DNA of 64,000 nt from assembly GCF_900114995.1 (NCBI RefSeq), contig NZ_FOUX01000004.1, positions 372,001 through 436,000 on the forward strand, written 5' to 3'. The notes below the pieces were generated by a model, which was not told the origin of the DNA, searched no databases, and was given only the letters and a program-made list of their open reading frames with translations. Each line of letters opens with the position of its first letter. The stretch's first letter is position 1. The position numbers and the translations under genes are program-made. Source of the stretch: Chitinophaga sp. YR627 (GTDB lineage Bacteria; Bacteroidota; Bacteroidia; Chitinophagales; Chitinophagaceae). Positions 8,474 to 17,041 of this stretch are shown here, in pieces.

Positions 8474-10279
8474 TTACAGCTCCCAACCCGGATTCTGTCC
8501 CAGTTTAGGGTTCAGTTGCAGGTCGGTATAAGGTACCGGATAAAGATACTTATAGTCAGCCCATTCGCGGGATACATTATCCAGCCAGTGCAGCTCACCA
8601 TGTGTATCATTTGACAATACCTGCGGATTAGCGCCACTGCTCAGCACAGGGTTTACATTGATATACGTAACCCCTTTTACCTGATCAGCGGGTGCTGTCT
8701 TGTAAAAACATACATCCAGCACGCCATCACCATTCAGATCCATAGGTGTATCCAATGCAGGCACATACATACCGGTCCACGGCTTCGTCAGCAGATCGCC
8801 CGCTTTCCATCTGATCAGATCATGGAAACGGAAACCTTCCAGCACCAATTCTATACCACGCTCTCTGCGTATCTCCAGCAACGCTGCGTCTGAAATACCC
8901 GGAAAATAGTTTGTTTTCAGGTAATTGTCCGCTACCGTCGGCTTAGCCGTAATACCACCGGTAATACCAGCACGGGCACGCAGTGCACCTACTGTTTTCG
9001 CCCAGTCATTATCCGAAAGTTTACCCAGTTCCGCCATCGCCTCTGCATAGTTCAGCAGGATCTCTGCATAACGCATCAGGGTGATAGAGTTCGTACCGGT
9101 CGTACCGCCGTCATAATAAGTATCATCCAGCGTAAACTTGATCGGCATATAGCCAGTGTAAGTATAAGAAAATACAGGCGGAGCTGCAACCGTTTTTCCA
9201 TTATCGGTACGGGTATAAGATCCCATACGGATGGTCTGCTGCAAACGCATGTCACGTCCCTGCGTTTCCTGCGCGAATGTCTGCGTTTCATATCCCGCTT
9301 CATTGGTGAACGGTGTCCCGTCAATATTCAGGTACGTGTTGATAAACGTCCTGGTAAAGCTCAGACGGTTACCATAAGTAGCAGAAGTGAAATACCAGTT
9401 GGCATCATTAAATACAGCCAGTGTACTGCTGGTTACGTTCGACAGCATCACCTCAGCAGCTACCGGCGCTGCACTGATGAACAACTGACGGTAAGACGCA
9501 GCTGAACCACCGGTCTGATTAATGGTGTAACCACCTTCATCCATCACCTTTTTAGCGGCATCAGCAGCCTGTTGCAACAATGCCGGTGCAGTACCTGCCA
9601 GGTTGTAAGAGGTCTGGTATTTACGGAACGTACCTTCAAACAGGCACACTCTTGATTTTAGACCATACACCACGTATTTAGTGATCTGACTGGCACTTGC
9701 ATCACTTTTCAATGTAATGTGATCCGCCGCATAATCCAGATCTGCGATAACAGAATCCATCACCAGCGTACGGTTATCCCTGCCGGCATATAGTCCTTCC
9801 TGGTCATTAATGTCCAGTGGCTTGTTGATCCAGGGAACATTACCAAAACGCTTTACCTTTTCGAAATAAAAGTATGCACGGAAGAAACGCGCCAGACCAA
9901 TGTAATTATTACGGACAGTTGAATCGATCCCCGGGTTGTTACAGTTCACGATAAAGTAGTTGATATTACGCAACTGCTTCCAGTCCCATCCATCTGCCAC
10001 ACGTGCATTATACGCGCCTGTTCTCAGAAAATCAGGCACGGAGCTCACCGCACTGTAATCCGCCATCGCGTCTTTTCTGAACACATCTCCCATGGCTGGC
10101 AGCACATCGTAAAAGGAGTTGGTATATAACTTCATGCCTGCTTCACTACCGAAAATAGCATCCTTATCTGCAGTCGCTACCGGTGTCTGATCCAGGTTCT
10201 TCGCACAGCTGCTCATTAAAGCCGCCACACCTGCGATCATAATCACGCGCTGTAACCGGGAAAAATATTGTTGTATCAT
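8474..10279 (-). CDS. SusD/RagB-family surface lipoprotein
   Basis: The 601-aa protein has a lipoprotein signal with the modified cysteine at residue 25 (ALMSSC). It shows the SusD plan: helical TPR-like core with ARFFRAYFYFEKVKRFGNVP, a variable binding region, and a C-terminal RRERGIELVLEGFRFHDLIRW block. SusD proteins form the lid over the SusC barrel on the cell surface and bind the imported ligand. It starts 25 bp after the susC stop and precedes the EEP gene, forming one operon. The length is slightly above the SusD average. Confidence 0.93.
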   Translation of the reverse strand: MIQQYFSRLQRVIMIAGVAALMSSCAKNLDQTPVATADKDAIFGSEAGMKLYTNSFYDVLPAMGDVFRKDAMADYSAVSSVPDFLRTGAYNARVADGWDWKQLRNINYFIVNCNNPGIDSTVRNNYIGLARFFRAYFYFEKVKRFGNVPWINKPLDINDQEGLYAGRDNRTLVMDSVIADLDYAADHITLKSDASASQITKYVVYGLKSRVCLFEGTFRKYQTSYNLAGTAPALLQQAADAAKKVMDEGGYTINQTGGSAASYRQLFISAAPVAAEVMLSNVTSSTLAVFNDANWYFTSATYGNRLSFTRTFINTYLNIDGTPFTNEAGYETQTFAQETQGRDMRLQQTIRMGSYTRTDNGKTVAAPPVFSYTYTGYMPIKFTLDDTYYDGGTTGTNSITLMRYAEILLNYAEAMAELGKLSDNDWAKTVGALRARAGITGGITAKPTVADNYLKTNYFPGISDAALLEIRRERGIELVLEGFRFHDLIRWKAGDLLTKPWTGMYVPALDTPMDLNGDGVLDVCFYKTAPADQVKGVTYINVNPVLSSGANPQVLSNDTHGELHWLDNVSREWADYKYLYPVPYTDLQLNPKLGQNPGWEL

Positions 10280-10304
10280 TACTATCTTTTGATTGTGTTA
10301 TTTA

Positions 10305-13300
10305 TCAGAATGTAACATTCAGACCAAGGGTCATGCTTTTCAGAATAGGATAGTTGTTACCATTACCGGAGTTACCGGAATCAGTAACAGTATCTGATCT
10401 GCCAATGCTTTCAGGATCCAGATCTTTGGTTACCTTAAACATAGGAGAATGCGCCCAGAGGTTTTCCGCAGAAAGGAATACGCGCGCGGCAGACAATTTC
10501 GCACGACTGATAAATGTCTTCGGCAGATTGTATCCTACCTGGATATTTTTCAGACGGATATAAGCAGCATTCTGAAGGTATTTGGATTGCTTCGCATTCA
10601 GTACACCGGAACCATTCTGCGCGATATAACCACGGTAACGTGGGAAATATGCATCCGGATTCTTTTCAGACCAGATCTTTCCTACCTGCGATTTAGGCAT
10701 AAAGTTGTAAGGCCTGTTGTATTGTCCCCAGAACACATCTGACTCCGCGCCCGGCCACCAGTCCTGTTTACCAACACCCTGGAAGAAAGTACTGAAGAAG
10801 AAATTATTCCAGTTTGCATCCAGCGTCAAACCATAGCTGTAACGTGGGGTTGAATTACCGATGATCTTCATATCACCATGATCAGCCACCGTATTTGCAC
10901 CGTTGTTGATCACACCGTCGTTATTCTGATCTTTGAACTTGATATCTCCTGGTAACCAGGTACCGCTGTTGGACGCTTTGAATAAAGCCTGTGCTGCTTT
11001 CGCCTGACCAACATTCTGTGCGGTCCAGTAACCATCATTTTCATATCCCCAGATCTCGCCCAGCTTCTGTCCTGCATAATAGTCAGAAAGCTTATTATTG
11101 GTGTTATTGTACTTCGTGATAGTCGCTGTGTAATCAGAGATCACAGCAGTAACACCATATTGGAAAGGCTTGTCAGCCACTTTGAACTGATCTCTCCAGG
11201 AGATGGTCGCTTCCCATCCGATCGTCTTCAGGTTAGCATAGTTACCCTTCGGCACATCTGTACCAAATACAGCCGGTAATGTCTGACCTACGGTGAACAT
11301 GTCAGTTGTTCTGCGCCAATAAACGTCTCCGCTAGCTGTCAGACGGCTGTTCAGGAATGCCATATCAATACCGCCATTGGTAGTGGTGGATGTTTCCCAG
11401 GTAAGACCATTCGGCAATACATTCGGCTGACTGGTCGTCTGTGGTCTGATACCATTGATGACACGTCCGGACTGCGCGATCAGGAACTGCTCCTGGAAAG
11501 CATAAGAGTTGATATTACCATTGCCCAGTGAACCATAGGAACCGCGGATCTTCAGATCAGACATGATGCCGGACGGCACATGCCAGAAAGGCTCCTGCGA
11601 TACTCTCCAACCTGCAGATACAGATGGGAAGAAAGCATAACGCTGATTAGAAGGGAATTTGGAAGAACCGTCATAACGGCCATTTACCTCCAGTAAGTAA
11701 CGGTCTTTATAACCATAGTTCACACGGAAGAATTCTCCCTGGATCGCCCATTTCTCATAACCACCTGCTGTAACAATGTTACTGCCCAGCGCCAGGTTCA
11801 GGTCCTTTGCATCGCTGTAGATCAGACCATTCCTTGTCACCGCCAGACCATTATAGGTAGCCTGTTCATAGTTGAAACCACCCAGTACTTTCAGATAGTG
11901 ACCACCCGCAAAAGTATTTTCATACTCACCATACAGGTTGGAAGCAAAATATCTGTTGGTAGAATCTTTCATCATCAGGTCATTGTAACCGGTACCCACA
12001 TAAGCGACTACGCCTGGCGCAGCACTGTAAGGCACCTGTACACGCAGACGTTTCTGTTTGTCTGTAATGCTCTGATAAGTGAAATCGCCTCTCAGCCTGA
12101 ACTTATTCTTAAACACGTTGGCGATGAAACCAGTTGTATTACGGAACAATGCACGGTTGAAATCAATACCGTTCTTACCATATACAAAATCACCCACGGT
12201 ATAAGCTGCTGTGTAAGTGAGCGTACCGTCCGGATTGAACAGCATAGAAGAAGGATGCGCTTCATCCGCCATATTCCTCCAGATACCACCGCCTTCACCA
12301 ACGTTCAGCGGATTATGATATTCCCTGCTGGAATATTCAGTATTATTATATACCTGCAACCAGTCCGTCAACTGAATATTACCCTTCGCGCGCACATTGT
12401 ACATGCTGTAGTCATCAGAGTTAAAACGGAAAAGACCATCCTGTCCGTAGTAACGGCCAGACACAGTATAACTCGCCTTTCCGCTGCTTCCTGATACAGA
12501 CAGGTTCTGATCCATAGCAGTTGTGCGGTTTTTATAAAGCAGGCCATACCAGTCAGTATTACCATAATAAACATAGTTACCACTGGCATCCAGCTCCGTT
12601 TTTGGCAGAGAAGGATTGTCATTGTGCGCCTTTAGTGCCTCCAGGTAGGCTGGTGAGAACTTCTGGGTTTTGTTGATATTCTGTGGCGTCTGGGAATAAT
12701 CATTCCAGGCAGACCATGCCTCATTGAAATTCTTAGCATACTCATAACCATTGGTCACCATATCAGGTACCGTGGTTGGTTTCTTTACAGAATAATTAGA
12801 AGAATAGTTAACCGTCAGTTTGTCTTTAACAGGCGTCTTGGTGGTGATCAGCACCACACCAAACGCAGCTCTTGCACCATAGATAGCAGCCGAAGATGCA
12901 TCCTTCAGTACAGAGATACTGGCAACGTCTGCCGGGTTCAGCATACTCGGATCACCCTCTACACCGTCGATCAGGACCAGCGCATTGCCTCCCTGACCAA
13001 TAGAGGTCGTACCACGGATGTTAAACGCAGGCGACTGGATAGGTTTACCATCTCCCATCACCAGGTTCAGGTTGGGGATCACACCCTGTAAGCCCTGGCT
13101 CAGGTTGGGAATAGGACGATTTTCCAATACCTTTCCGGATACCTGTGACACCGCGCCGGTCAGGTTTACTTTTTTCGTTGTACCATAGCCCACTACGACC
13201 ACATCATTCAGCGCCGCTACATTACTACGCAGCACCATATGAATGTCTGACTGTGTAGTAACCGGTAAAGTGTCTGATTTGTACCCGATAGAGCTGAAGA

Positions 13301-13505
13301 TCAATATAGGCCTGTCAGTTGTGTTCAGATGGAAATTACCCTTTTCATCTGTCCCCGTCCCGTTGCTTGTCCCCAGTACTTTAATTGTTGCACCGATCAC
13401 AGGTTGCCCCGTTTCGTCAGTGACCCGGCCTTTAACAATACGCGATTGTGCATACGTGCTAAAAACACAACAAGTCAGTAAGAGGACGCATAACCATCTT
13501 TTCAT
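10305..13505 (-). CDS. SusC/RagA-family TonB-dependent outer-membrane transporter
   Basis: The start is placed at 13505 (MKRWLCVLLLTCCVFSTYAQ), a clean signal peptide; the frame stays open to 13634, but that part covers the regulatory repeats. The 1066-aa product has a carboxypeptidase-regulatory-like domain (RIVKGRVTDETGQPVIGAT), the SusC signature DVVVVGYGTTKKVNLTGAV, a plug domain and a 22-strand-type barrel ending MTLGLNVTF. There is no STN domain, so sigma/anti-sigma signalling is not expected. Control by the divergent Kelch/SARP regulator is inferred. It imports an oligomer captured by the adjacent SusD using TonB energy. Confidence 0.93.
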   Translation of the reverse strand: MKRWLCVLLLTCCVFSTYAQSRIVKGRVTDETGQPVIGATIKVLGTSNGTGTDEKGNFHLNTTDRPILIFSSIGYKSDTLPVTTQSDIHMVLRSNVAALNDVVVVGYGTTKKVNLTGAVSQVSGKVLENRPIPNLSQGLQGVIPNLNLVMGDGKPIQSPAFNIRGTTSIGQGGNALVLIDGVEGDPSMLNPADVASISVLKDASSAAIYGARAAFGVVLITTKTPVKDKLTVNYSSNYSVKKPTTVPDMVTNGYEYAKNFNEAWSAWNDYSQTPQNINKTQKFSPAYLEALKAHNDNPSLPKTELDASGNYVYYGNTDWYGLLYKNRTTAMDQNLSVSGSSGKASYTVSGRYYGQDGLFRFNSDDYSMYNVRAKGNIQLTDWLQVYNNTEYSSREYHNPLNVGEGGGIWRNMADEAHPSSMLFNPDGTLTYTAAYTVGDFVYGKNGIDFNRALFRNTTGFIANVFKNKFRLRGDFTYQSITDKQKRLRVQVPYSAAPGVVAYVGTGYNDLMMKDSTNRYFASNLYGEYENTFAGGHYLKVLGGFNYEQATYNGLAVTRNGLIYSDAKDLNLALGSNIVTAGGYEKWAIQGEFFRVNYGYKDRYLLEVNGRYDGSSKFPSNQRYAFFPSVSAGWRVSQEPFWHVPSGIMSDLKIRGSYGSLGNGNINSYAFQEQFLIAQSGRVINGIRPQTTSQPNVLPNGLTWETSTTTNGGIDMAFLNSRLTASGDVYWRRTTDMFTVGQTLPAVFGTDVPKGNYANLKTIGWEATISWRDQFKVADKPFQYGVTAVISDYTATITKYNNTNNKLSDYYAGQKLGEIWGYENDGYWTAQNVGQAKAAQALFKASNSGTWLPGDIKFKDQNNDGVINNGANTVADHGDMKIIGNSTPRYSYGLTLDANWNNFFFSTFFQGVGKQDWWPGAESDVFWGQYNRPYNFMPKSQVGKIWSEKNPDAYFPRYRGYIAQNGSGVLNAKQSKYLQNAAYIRLKNIQVGYNLPKTFISRAKLSAARVFLSAENLWAHSPMFKVTKDLDPESIGRSDTVTDSGNSGNGNNYPILKSMTLGLNVTF

Positions 13506-13557
13506 GATGTTTCTGTTGTGATTGTTTGTAATAATTGGAAATAGAGTTAATGTCCCG

Positions 13558-13565
13558 CAAAGGAA
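13558..13565 (-). promoter_or_regulatory. Possible -7 box of the SusC operon
   Basis: On the minus strand TTCCTTTG differs from the Bacteroidota -7 consensus TAnnTTTG at one position. It lies 53 bp before the susC start and immediately downstream of the direct repeats, the expected arrangement for an activated promoter with a weak -33 box. Confidence 0.35.
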
Positions 13566-13575
13566 GGTTTGGGGT

Positions 13576-13608
13576 ATAAACAGGGACATTAACAGGGGAT
13601 TAACAGGG
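13576..13608. promoter_or_regulatory. Three direct repeats, 11-12 bp apart, next to the susC promoter
   Basis: ATAAACAGGG, ATTAACAGGG and ATTAACAGGG begin at 13576, 13588 and 13599. One-helical-turn direct repeats are the usual binding pattern of OmpR/PhoB and SARP winged-helix activators, and the divergent gene at 13757 encodes such a domain. Seen directly: the repeats. Inferred: that this regulator binds them. Confidence 0.6.
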
Positions 13609-13690
13609 TTGACTAATCTTATTAATACACCCATGTTAACAAACTAATGCAATACGAAACAATCACTTACAGTTTAATTAATTACCCACT

Positions 13691-13708
13691 GTTAAAGAAA
13701 AGTTAACA
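13691..13708. promoter_or_regulatory. Second direct-repeat pair, next to the regulator gene
   Basis: GTTAAAG (13691) and GTTAACA (13702) are spaced exactly 11 bp. A further GTTAACA lies at 13635. They repeat the core of the 13576-13608 elements and stand about 50 bp before the regulator start, suggesting autoregulation. Confidence 0.5.
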
Positions 13709-13756
13709 CAACATTGCCGGGAAAGATTATAACTTGCCGTCCGAAAACAGGGAACA

Positions 13757-16327
13757 ATGTGGGTTGCCCGTGAACATATTTTATTGAAAAAGCGCCTCCA
13801 TATATACGCATTAATGGCATTGTTAATCATAATGCCCAGGGTCCTTTTTGCGCAGGGAAAATACGGACTGGAATTCGCCAGTAAGGATATAGATCCGGAT
13901 GCAAGGACCGGTATGAACATGTTTCCGGATAAACCATTCATGGCCGGAAAACAATTTGCGCTCAGCTTCGACATCTCATTTATACCCAATATTGCTTCTT
14001 ACTTCGGATACGTGTTTCGCCTCACCGACGAAAAAGACCAGCATATTGACCTCGTATATAATGTCCGTACACAATCCTTTGAACTGATAGCCGGTGATGA
14101 ATATTCAGGTATCTCCCTGAAAACAGCTCCCGCTCCCTTCATTCACGACTGGCAGCGCCTGCAATTGGAAGTCAACAACTTACAACATTCCCTCACCCTG
14201 CGTATGAACAGGCAGATAGTTGGCAAAGCCCGTCTGCATTTCACACCAGGAAAGGAATGGAGATTGTACTTTGGCGCAAATCGCTATGACAGGGCGCAAA
14301 CCTTTGATCTGCCGCCCATGCGTTTGAAAGATATCCAGTTACACCGGGAAAACGCCCTCGTTCACCACTGGCCCCTGCGTCAGTATACCGGCAATAACGA
14401 TACAGACATTATCCATCAGCAGGTCGCCGAAATAGATCATCCCATCTGGCTCGCGCATGTCTACCGCAACTGGGAACAGGCAGCCGACTTCACCACAATA
14501 GGCAATGCCAGCGTCGCCTTTAATAAAGAAACTGGTATGCTATATATCTGTGCCCGCGATACCATGTTCCGTTATGACTGTAATAAGCACGTCCTGCGGA
14601 CTGACAGTCTTACACAGCCGCATGGCTTACCTGCTGGTAATCAGTCGGTTTTTGGAGGAAAACAGCTCTATAACTTCCTGACTGACCTGAAAAAAGTAAG
14701 CACCTACGACGAAAACAGCCATTCCTGGAACACCCCGGTAGATAATGACAGCGTTACTAAATACTGGCACGCCAACAGGTTCTACGCCGGATTTGACAGT
14801 GCCATCTATGTCATAGGCGGCTATGGTAACTACCGGTATACCAATCAGGTACAGCGGTACAACATCGCCTCCGGCCAATGGGAACTGCTCAATCCCGGCG
14901 GAGATACTTATACTCCCCGCTATCAGGCAGCCCTCGGTACAACCACAGATGGCGATTCCGCCTATATCATTGGTGGCCGGGGAAGCGTAAAGGGCGACCA
15001 GCTGCTGAATCCTCACAACCTCTACGACCTGAACCTTTTTGACGCCAGAACAGCGTCTTTTAAAAAGATATACGAACTGCCCGCGCCTGAACAGCCTTTT
15101 GCCTTTGGCAATTCTATGGTCATTGACACCAGAGAGCAAAGCTATTATGCACTGACCTTCGCCAATGACAAAATGCAATCTTCCCTGCAACTGATCAAAG
15201 GCTCACTCACAAAACCGGAATATACACCGCTGGCATCCGCCATTCCCTTCCGTTATTTCGATATCCGTTCCAGGGCAGAGCTGTTTTACTATGAAAAAGC
15301 CCAAAAATTGATCGCGGTCGTATTATATACACCGGAAAATCATGTCACACAGGTTCGTATTTATACCATCCTCTTCCCTCCTGCTCTGCTGACCACCCCG
15401 GAAGACAGCCAACCGGCCAGTCACTGGCTCTTATGGTTGTTAACAGGAGCCGGTATCATGTGCTGCCTGGCCATACTGTTCAGCATGCGGCGTATCATAG
15501 GCGCCACCACACCCAAACCAGCCCCTGCTGAGCAGATAATAGTGACACCCGTACCGGTAATGGTCACCATCAGCAAAGAGGCTATTGAAACCGCTGTTGC
15601 AGCGGCGCCGGCCGGACCAGCCATCTACCTCTTCGGACAATTCACCGTACTTGACAATAAAGGCAATAACATCACCCGTTTATTCAGCCCATTGTTAAAA
15701 GAACTGTTCCTGCTGCTCCTGTTACATAGCATACCAGACCGGAAGGGGATCACCTCTGACAGGATCAATGAACTCCTCTGGCCGGGACGCACTGGGAAAG
15801 ACGCCAGGAATAACCGCTCTGTCAATATCGTCAAACTAAAGAACCTGCTCGACAAAATAGGCCCTTATACCCTGGAAAAGGACAATGACAAATGGCTCCT
15901 CTATTTCAATGATGAGCAGGTCAGCATTGACCTCTTACAGTTCCTTGAAAAGGCAGATACCGACACCCCGGAAGATATCACAGCACTGGTGGCCCTCACC
16001 GTAAGAGGCGGTCTGTTAACTGAAACAGAATATGGCTGGCTGGATAAGTTTAAATCTGATATCTCTGCCGATATCACGACACGCTTCCTGCACCAGTTAC
16101 AGCGAAATACACATAAATACGCCCCCGAACAGGTGATCGCCATCGCCAACAGCATCCTCAACTTTGACCCGCTTAGCGAAGACGCTGTCATGTTTAAGTG
16201 CAGGGCATTGGTTGCCCTTAAACAACATGCCGCTGCCAGAGCGGTTTATAACAGTTTTGCAAAGGAATACGAACACATTTACGGGGAGTCTTTTGAGAAA
16301 GAATACCAGGCCTTACTGGTAGATTAG
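13757..16327 (+). CDS. Membrane-spanning LamG-Kelch sensor fused to winged-helix/SARP-like (BTAD) transcription factor
   Basis: This 856-aa protein appears to run through the inner membrane as a one-component regulator. Residues 1-33 hold a signal peptide or anchor ending MPRVLFAQ. About 34-215 is a LamG/concanavalin-like jelly roll (QFALSFDISFIPNIASYFGY). About 230-540 has Kelch/beta-propeller blades (AIYVIGGYGNYRYTNQVQRY, SAYIIGGRGSVKGDQ). One TM helix lies at about 555-577 (HWLLWLLTGAGIMCCLAILF). From 623, IYLFGQFTVLDNKG opens an OmpR-like winged helix (LWPGRTGKDARNNRSVNIVK), followed by a helical BTAD/TPR-like end (EDAVMFKCRALVALKQHAAA). It is divergent from the SusC-SusD-EEP operon. Sensing a periplasmic glycan and activating that operon is inferred. 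Confidence 0.8.
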   Translation: MWVAREHILLKKRLHIYALMALLIIMPRVLFAQGKYGLEFASKDIDPDARTGMNMFPDKPFMAGKQFALSFDISFIPNIASYFGYVFRLTDEKDQHIDLVYNVRTQSFELIAGDEYSGISLKTAPAPFIHDWQRLQLEVNNLQHSLTLRMNRQIVGKARLHFTPGKEWRLYFGANRYDRAQTFDLPPMRLKDIQLHRENALVHHWPLRQYTGNNDTDIIHQQVAEIDHPIWLAHVYRNWEQAADFTTIGNASVAFNKETGMLYICARDTMFRYDCNKHVLRTDSLTQPHGLPAGNQSVFGGKQLYNFLTDLKKVSTYDENSHSWNTPVDNDSVTKYWHANRFYAGFDSAIYVIGGYGNYRYTNQVQRYNIASGQWELLNPGGDTYTPRYQAALGTTTDGDSAYIIGGRGSVKGDQLLNPHNLYDLNLFDARTASFKKIYELPAPEQPFAFGNSMVIDTREQSYYALTFANDKMQSSLQLIKGSLTKPEYTPLASAIPFRYFDIRSRAELFYYEKAQKLIAVVLYTPENHVTQVRIYTILFPPALLTTPEDSQPASHWLLWLLTGAGIMCCLAILFSMRRIIGATTPKPAPAEQIIVTPVPVMVTISKEAIETAVAAAPAGPAIYLFGQFTVLDNKGNNITRLFSPLLKELFLLLLLHSIPDRKGITSDRINELLWPGRTGKDARNNRSVNIVKLKNLLDKIGPYTLEKDNDKWLLYFNDEQVSIDLLQFLEKADTDTPEDITALVALTVRGGLLTETEYGWLDKFKSDISADITTRFLHQLQRNTHKYAPEQVIAIANSILNFDPLSEDAVMFKCRALVALKQHAAARAVYNSFAKEYEHIYGESFEKEYQALLVD

Positions 16328-16417
16328 AAAAAAATTTTCATACTGTTGACGGACTACTGACATAGGGTTGTCACAAGGCGCTTGTTACTTTGTTTCAGAA
16401 TCACAAAACAACGCAAT

Positions 16418-16930
16418 ATGGAAATCATTCAATCTCTCCTTAAAGAAATGGAACAGGAAGCACAAACCACCCGTAAGATGCTTTCTATCATTCCTGAAGA
16501 CAAGTTCAACTGGCAGCCCCATCCAAAAAGCATGTCTGTGATCAGACTGGCTACGCACATCGCTGAGCTCCCGGGCTGGGTAAGCATGGTGCTGGATACA
16601 GAAGAACTGGACTTCGCCACTGCTCCTTACGATCCTAAAGTGATCACCAGTGTAAAAGAATTATTAGCCTATTTCGAAGAAACCCTGGCTGCCGGCAAAG
16701 CAAGACTGGAGAAAGCACAGCTGCCGGAACTGGATGAACAATGGATCCTGAGAAATGGGGAAGATATCTATAGCAGATCCACCAAAGCTGAATTCATCCG
16801 CATCAGCTATTCGCAGATCGTACACCACAGGGCACAATTAGGTGTAGACCTTCGCCTCCTGGACGTTAAGATCCCGGGGAGCTACGGCCCAAGTGCGGAC
16901 GAGCAATTTGAAGTACTGGAAAAAGCATAA
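16418..16930 (+). CDS. DinB-family (DinB_2 / YfiT-like) four-helix protein
   Basis: The start is set at 16418 (MEIIQSLLKEMEQEAQ); the longer frame to 16382 adds an unlikely 12 residues. The 170-aa protein has the DinB fold, with histidines in LATHIAELPGW and IVHHRAQLGVDLR that can form the three-His metal site of this superfamily. Members include bacillithiol/mycothiol-type transferases and many of unknown role. It follows the regulator gene after 90 bp but no functional link is evident. Confidence 0.85.
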   Translation: MEIIQSLLKEMEQEAQTTRKMLSIIPEDKFNWQPHPKSMSVIRLATHIAELPGWVSMVLDTEELDFATAPYDPKVITSVKELLAYFEETLAAGKARLEKAQLPELDEQWILRNGEDIYSRSTKAEFIRISYSQIVHHRAQLGVDLRLLDVKIPGSYGPSADEQFEVLEKA

Positions 16931-16994
16931 AGTATATATTATCATGTAGGTGCTCGTTATGGTAGACTAAGCACTACAGTAAATAAGATAGCAA

Positions 16995-17017
16995 CGCCTG
17001 ATCATAATGATCAGGCG
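16995..17017. terminator. Perfect hairpin between convergent genes
   Basis: An 11-bp perfect stem (CGCCTGATCAT / ATGATCAGGCG) with a one-base centre lies between the DinB-family gene and the VWA gene. There is a modest pyrimidine run (CTCTCTTATT) on the + side, so it probably terminates both transcripts. Confidence 0.6.
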
Positions 17018-17041
17018 CTCTCTTATTGATGGTTGCCGTTA

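Noticed and set aside
13506..13634. N-terminal extension of the first SusC
   Set aside because: It would cover the direct repeats and the promoter; a clean signal peptide starts at 13505.
16418..16930. Calling the DinB-fold proteins (16418 and 38623) DNA polymerase or damage-inducible genes
   Set aside because: They belong to the DinB_2/YfiT four-helix superfamily, unrelated to polymerase IV, which is the gene at 20084.
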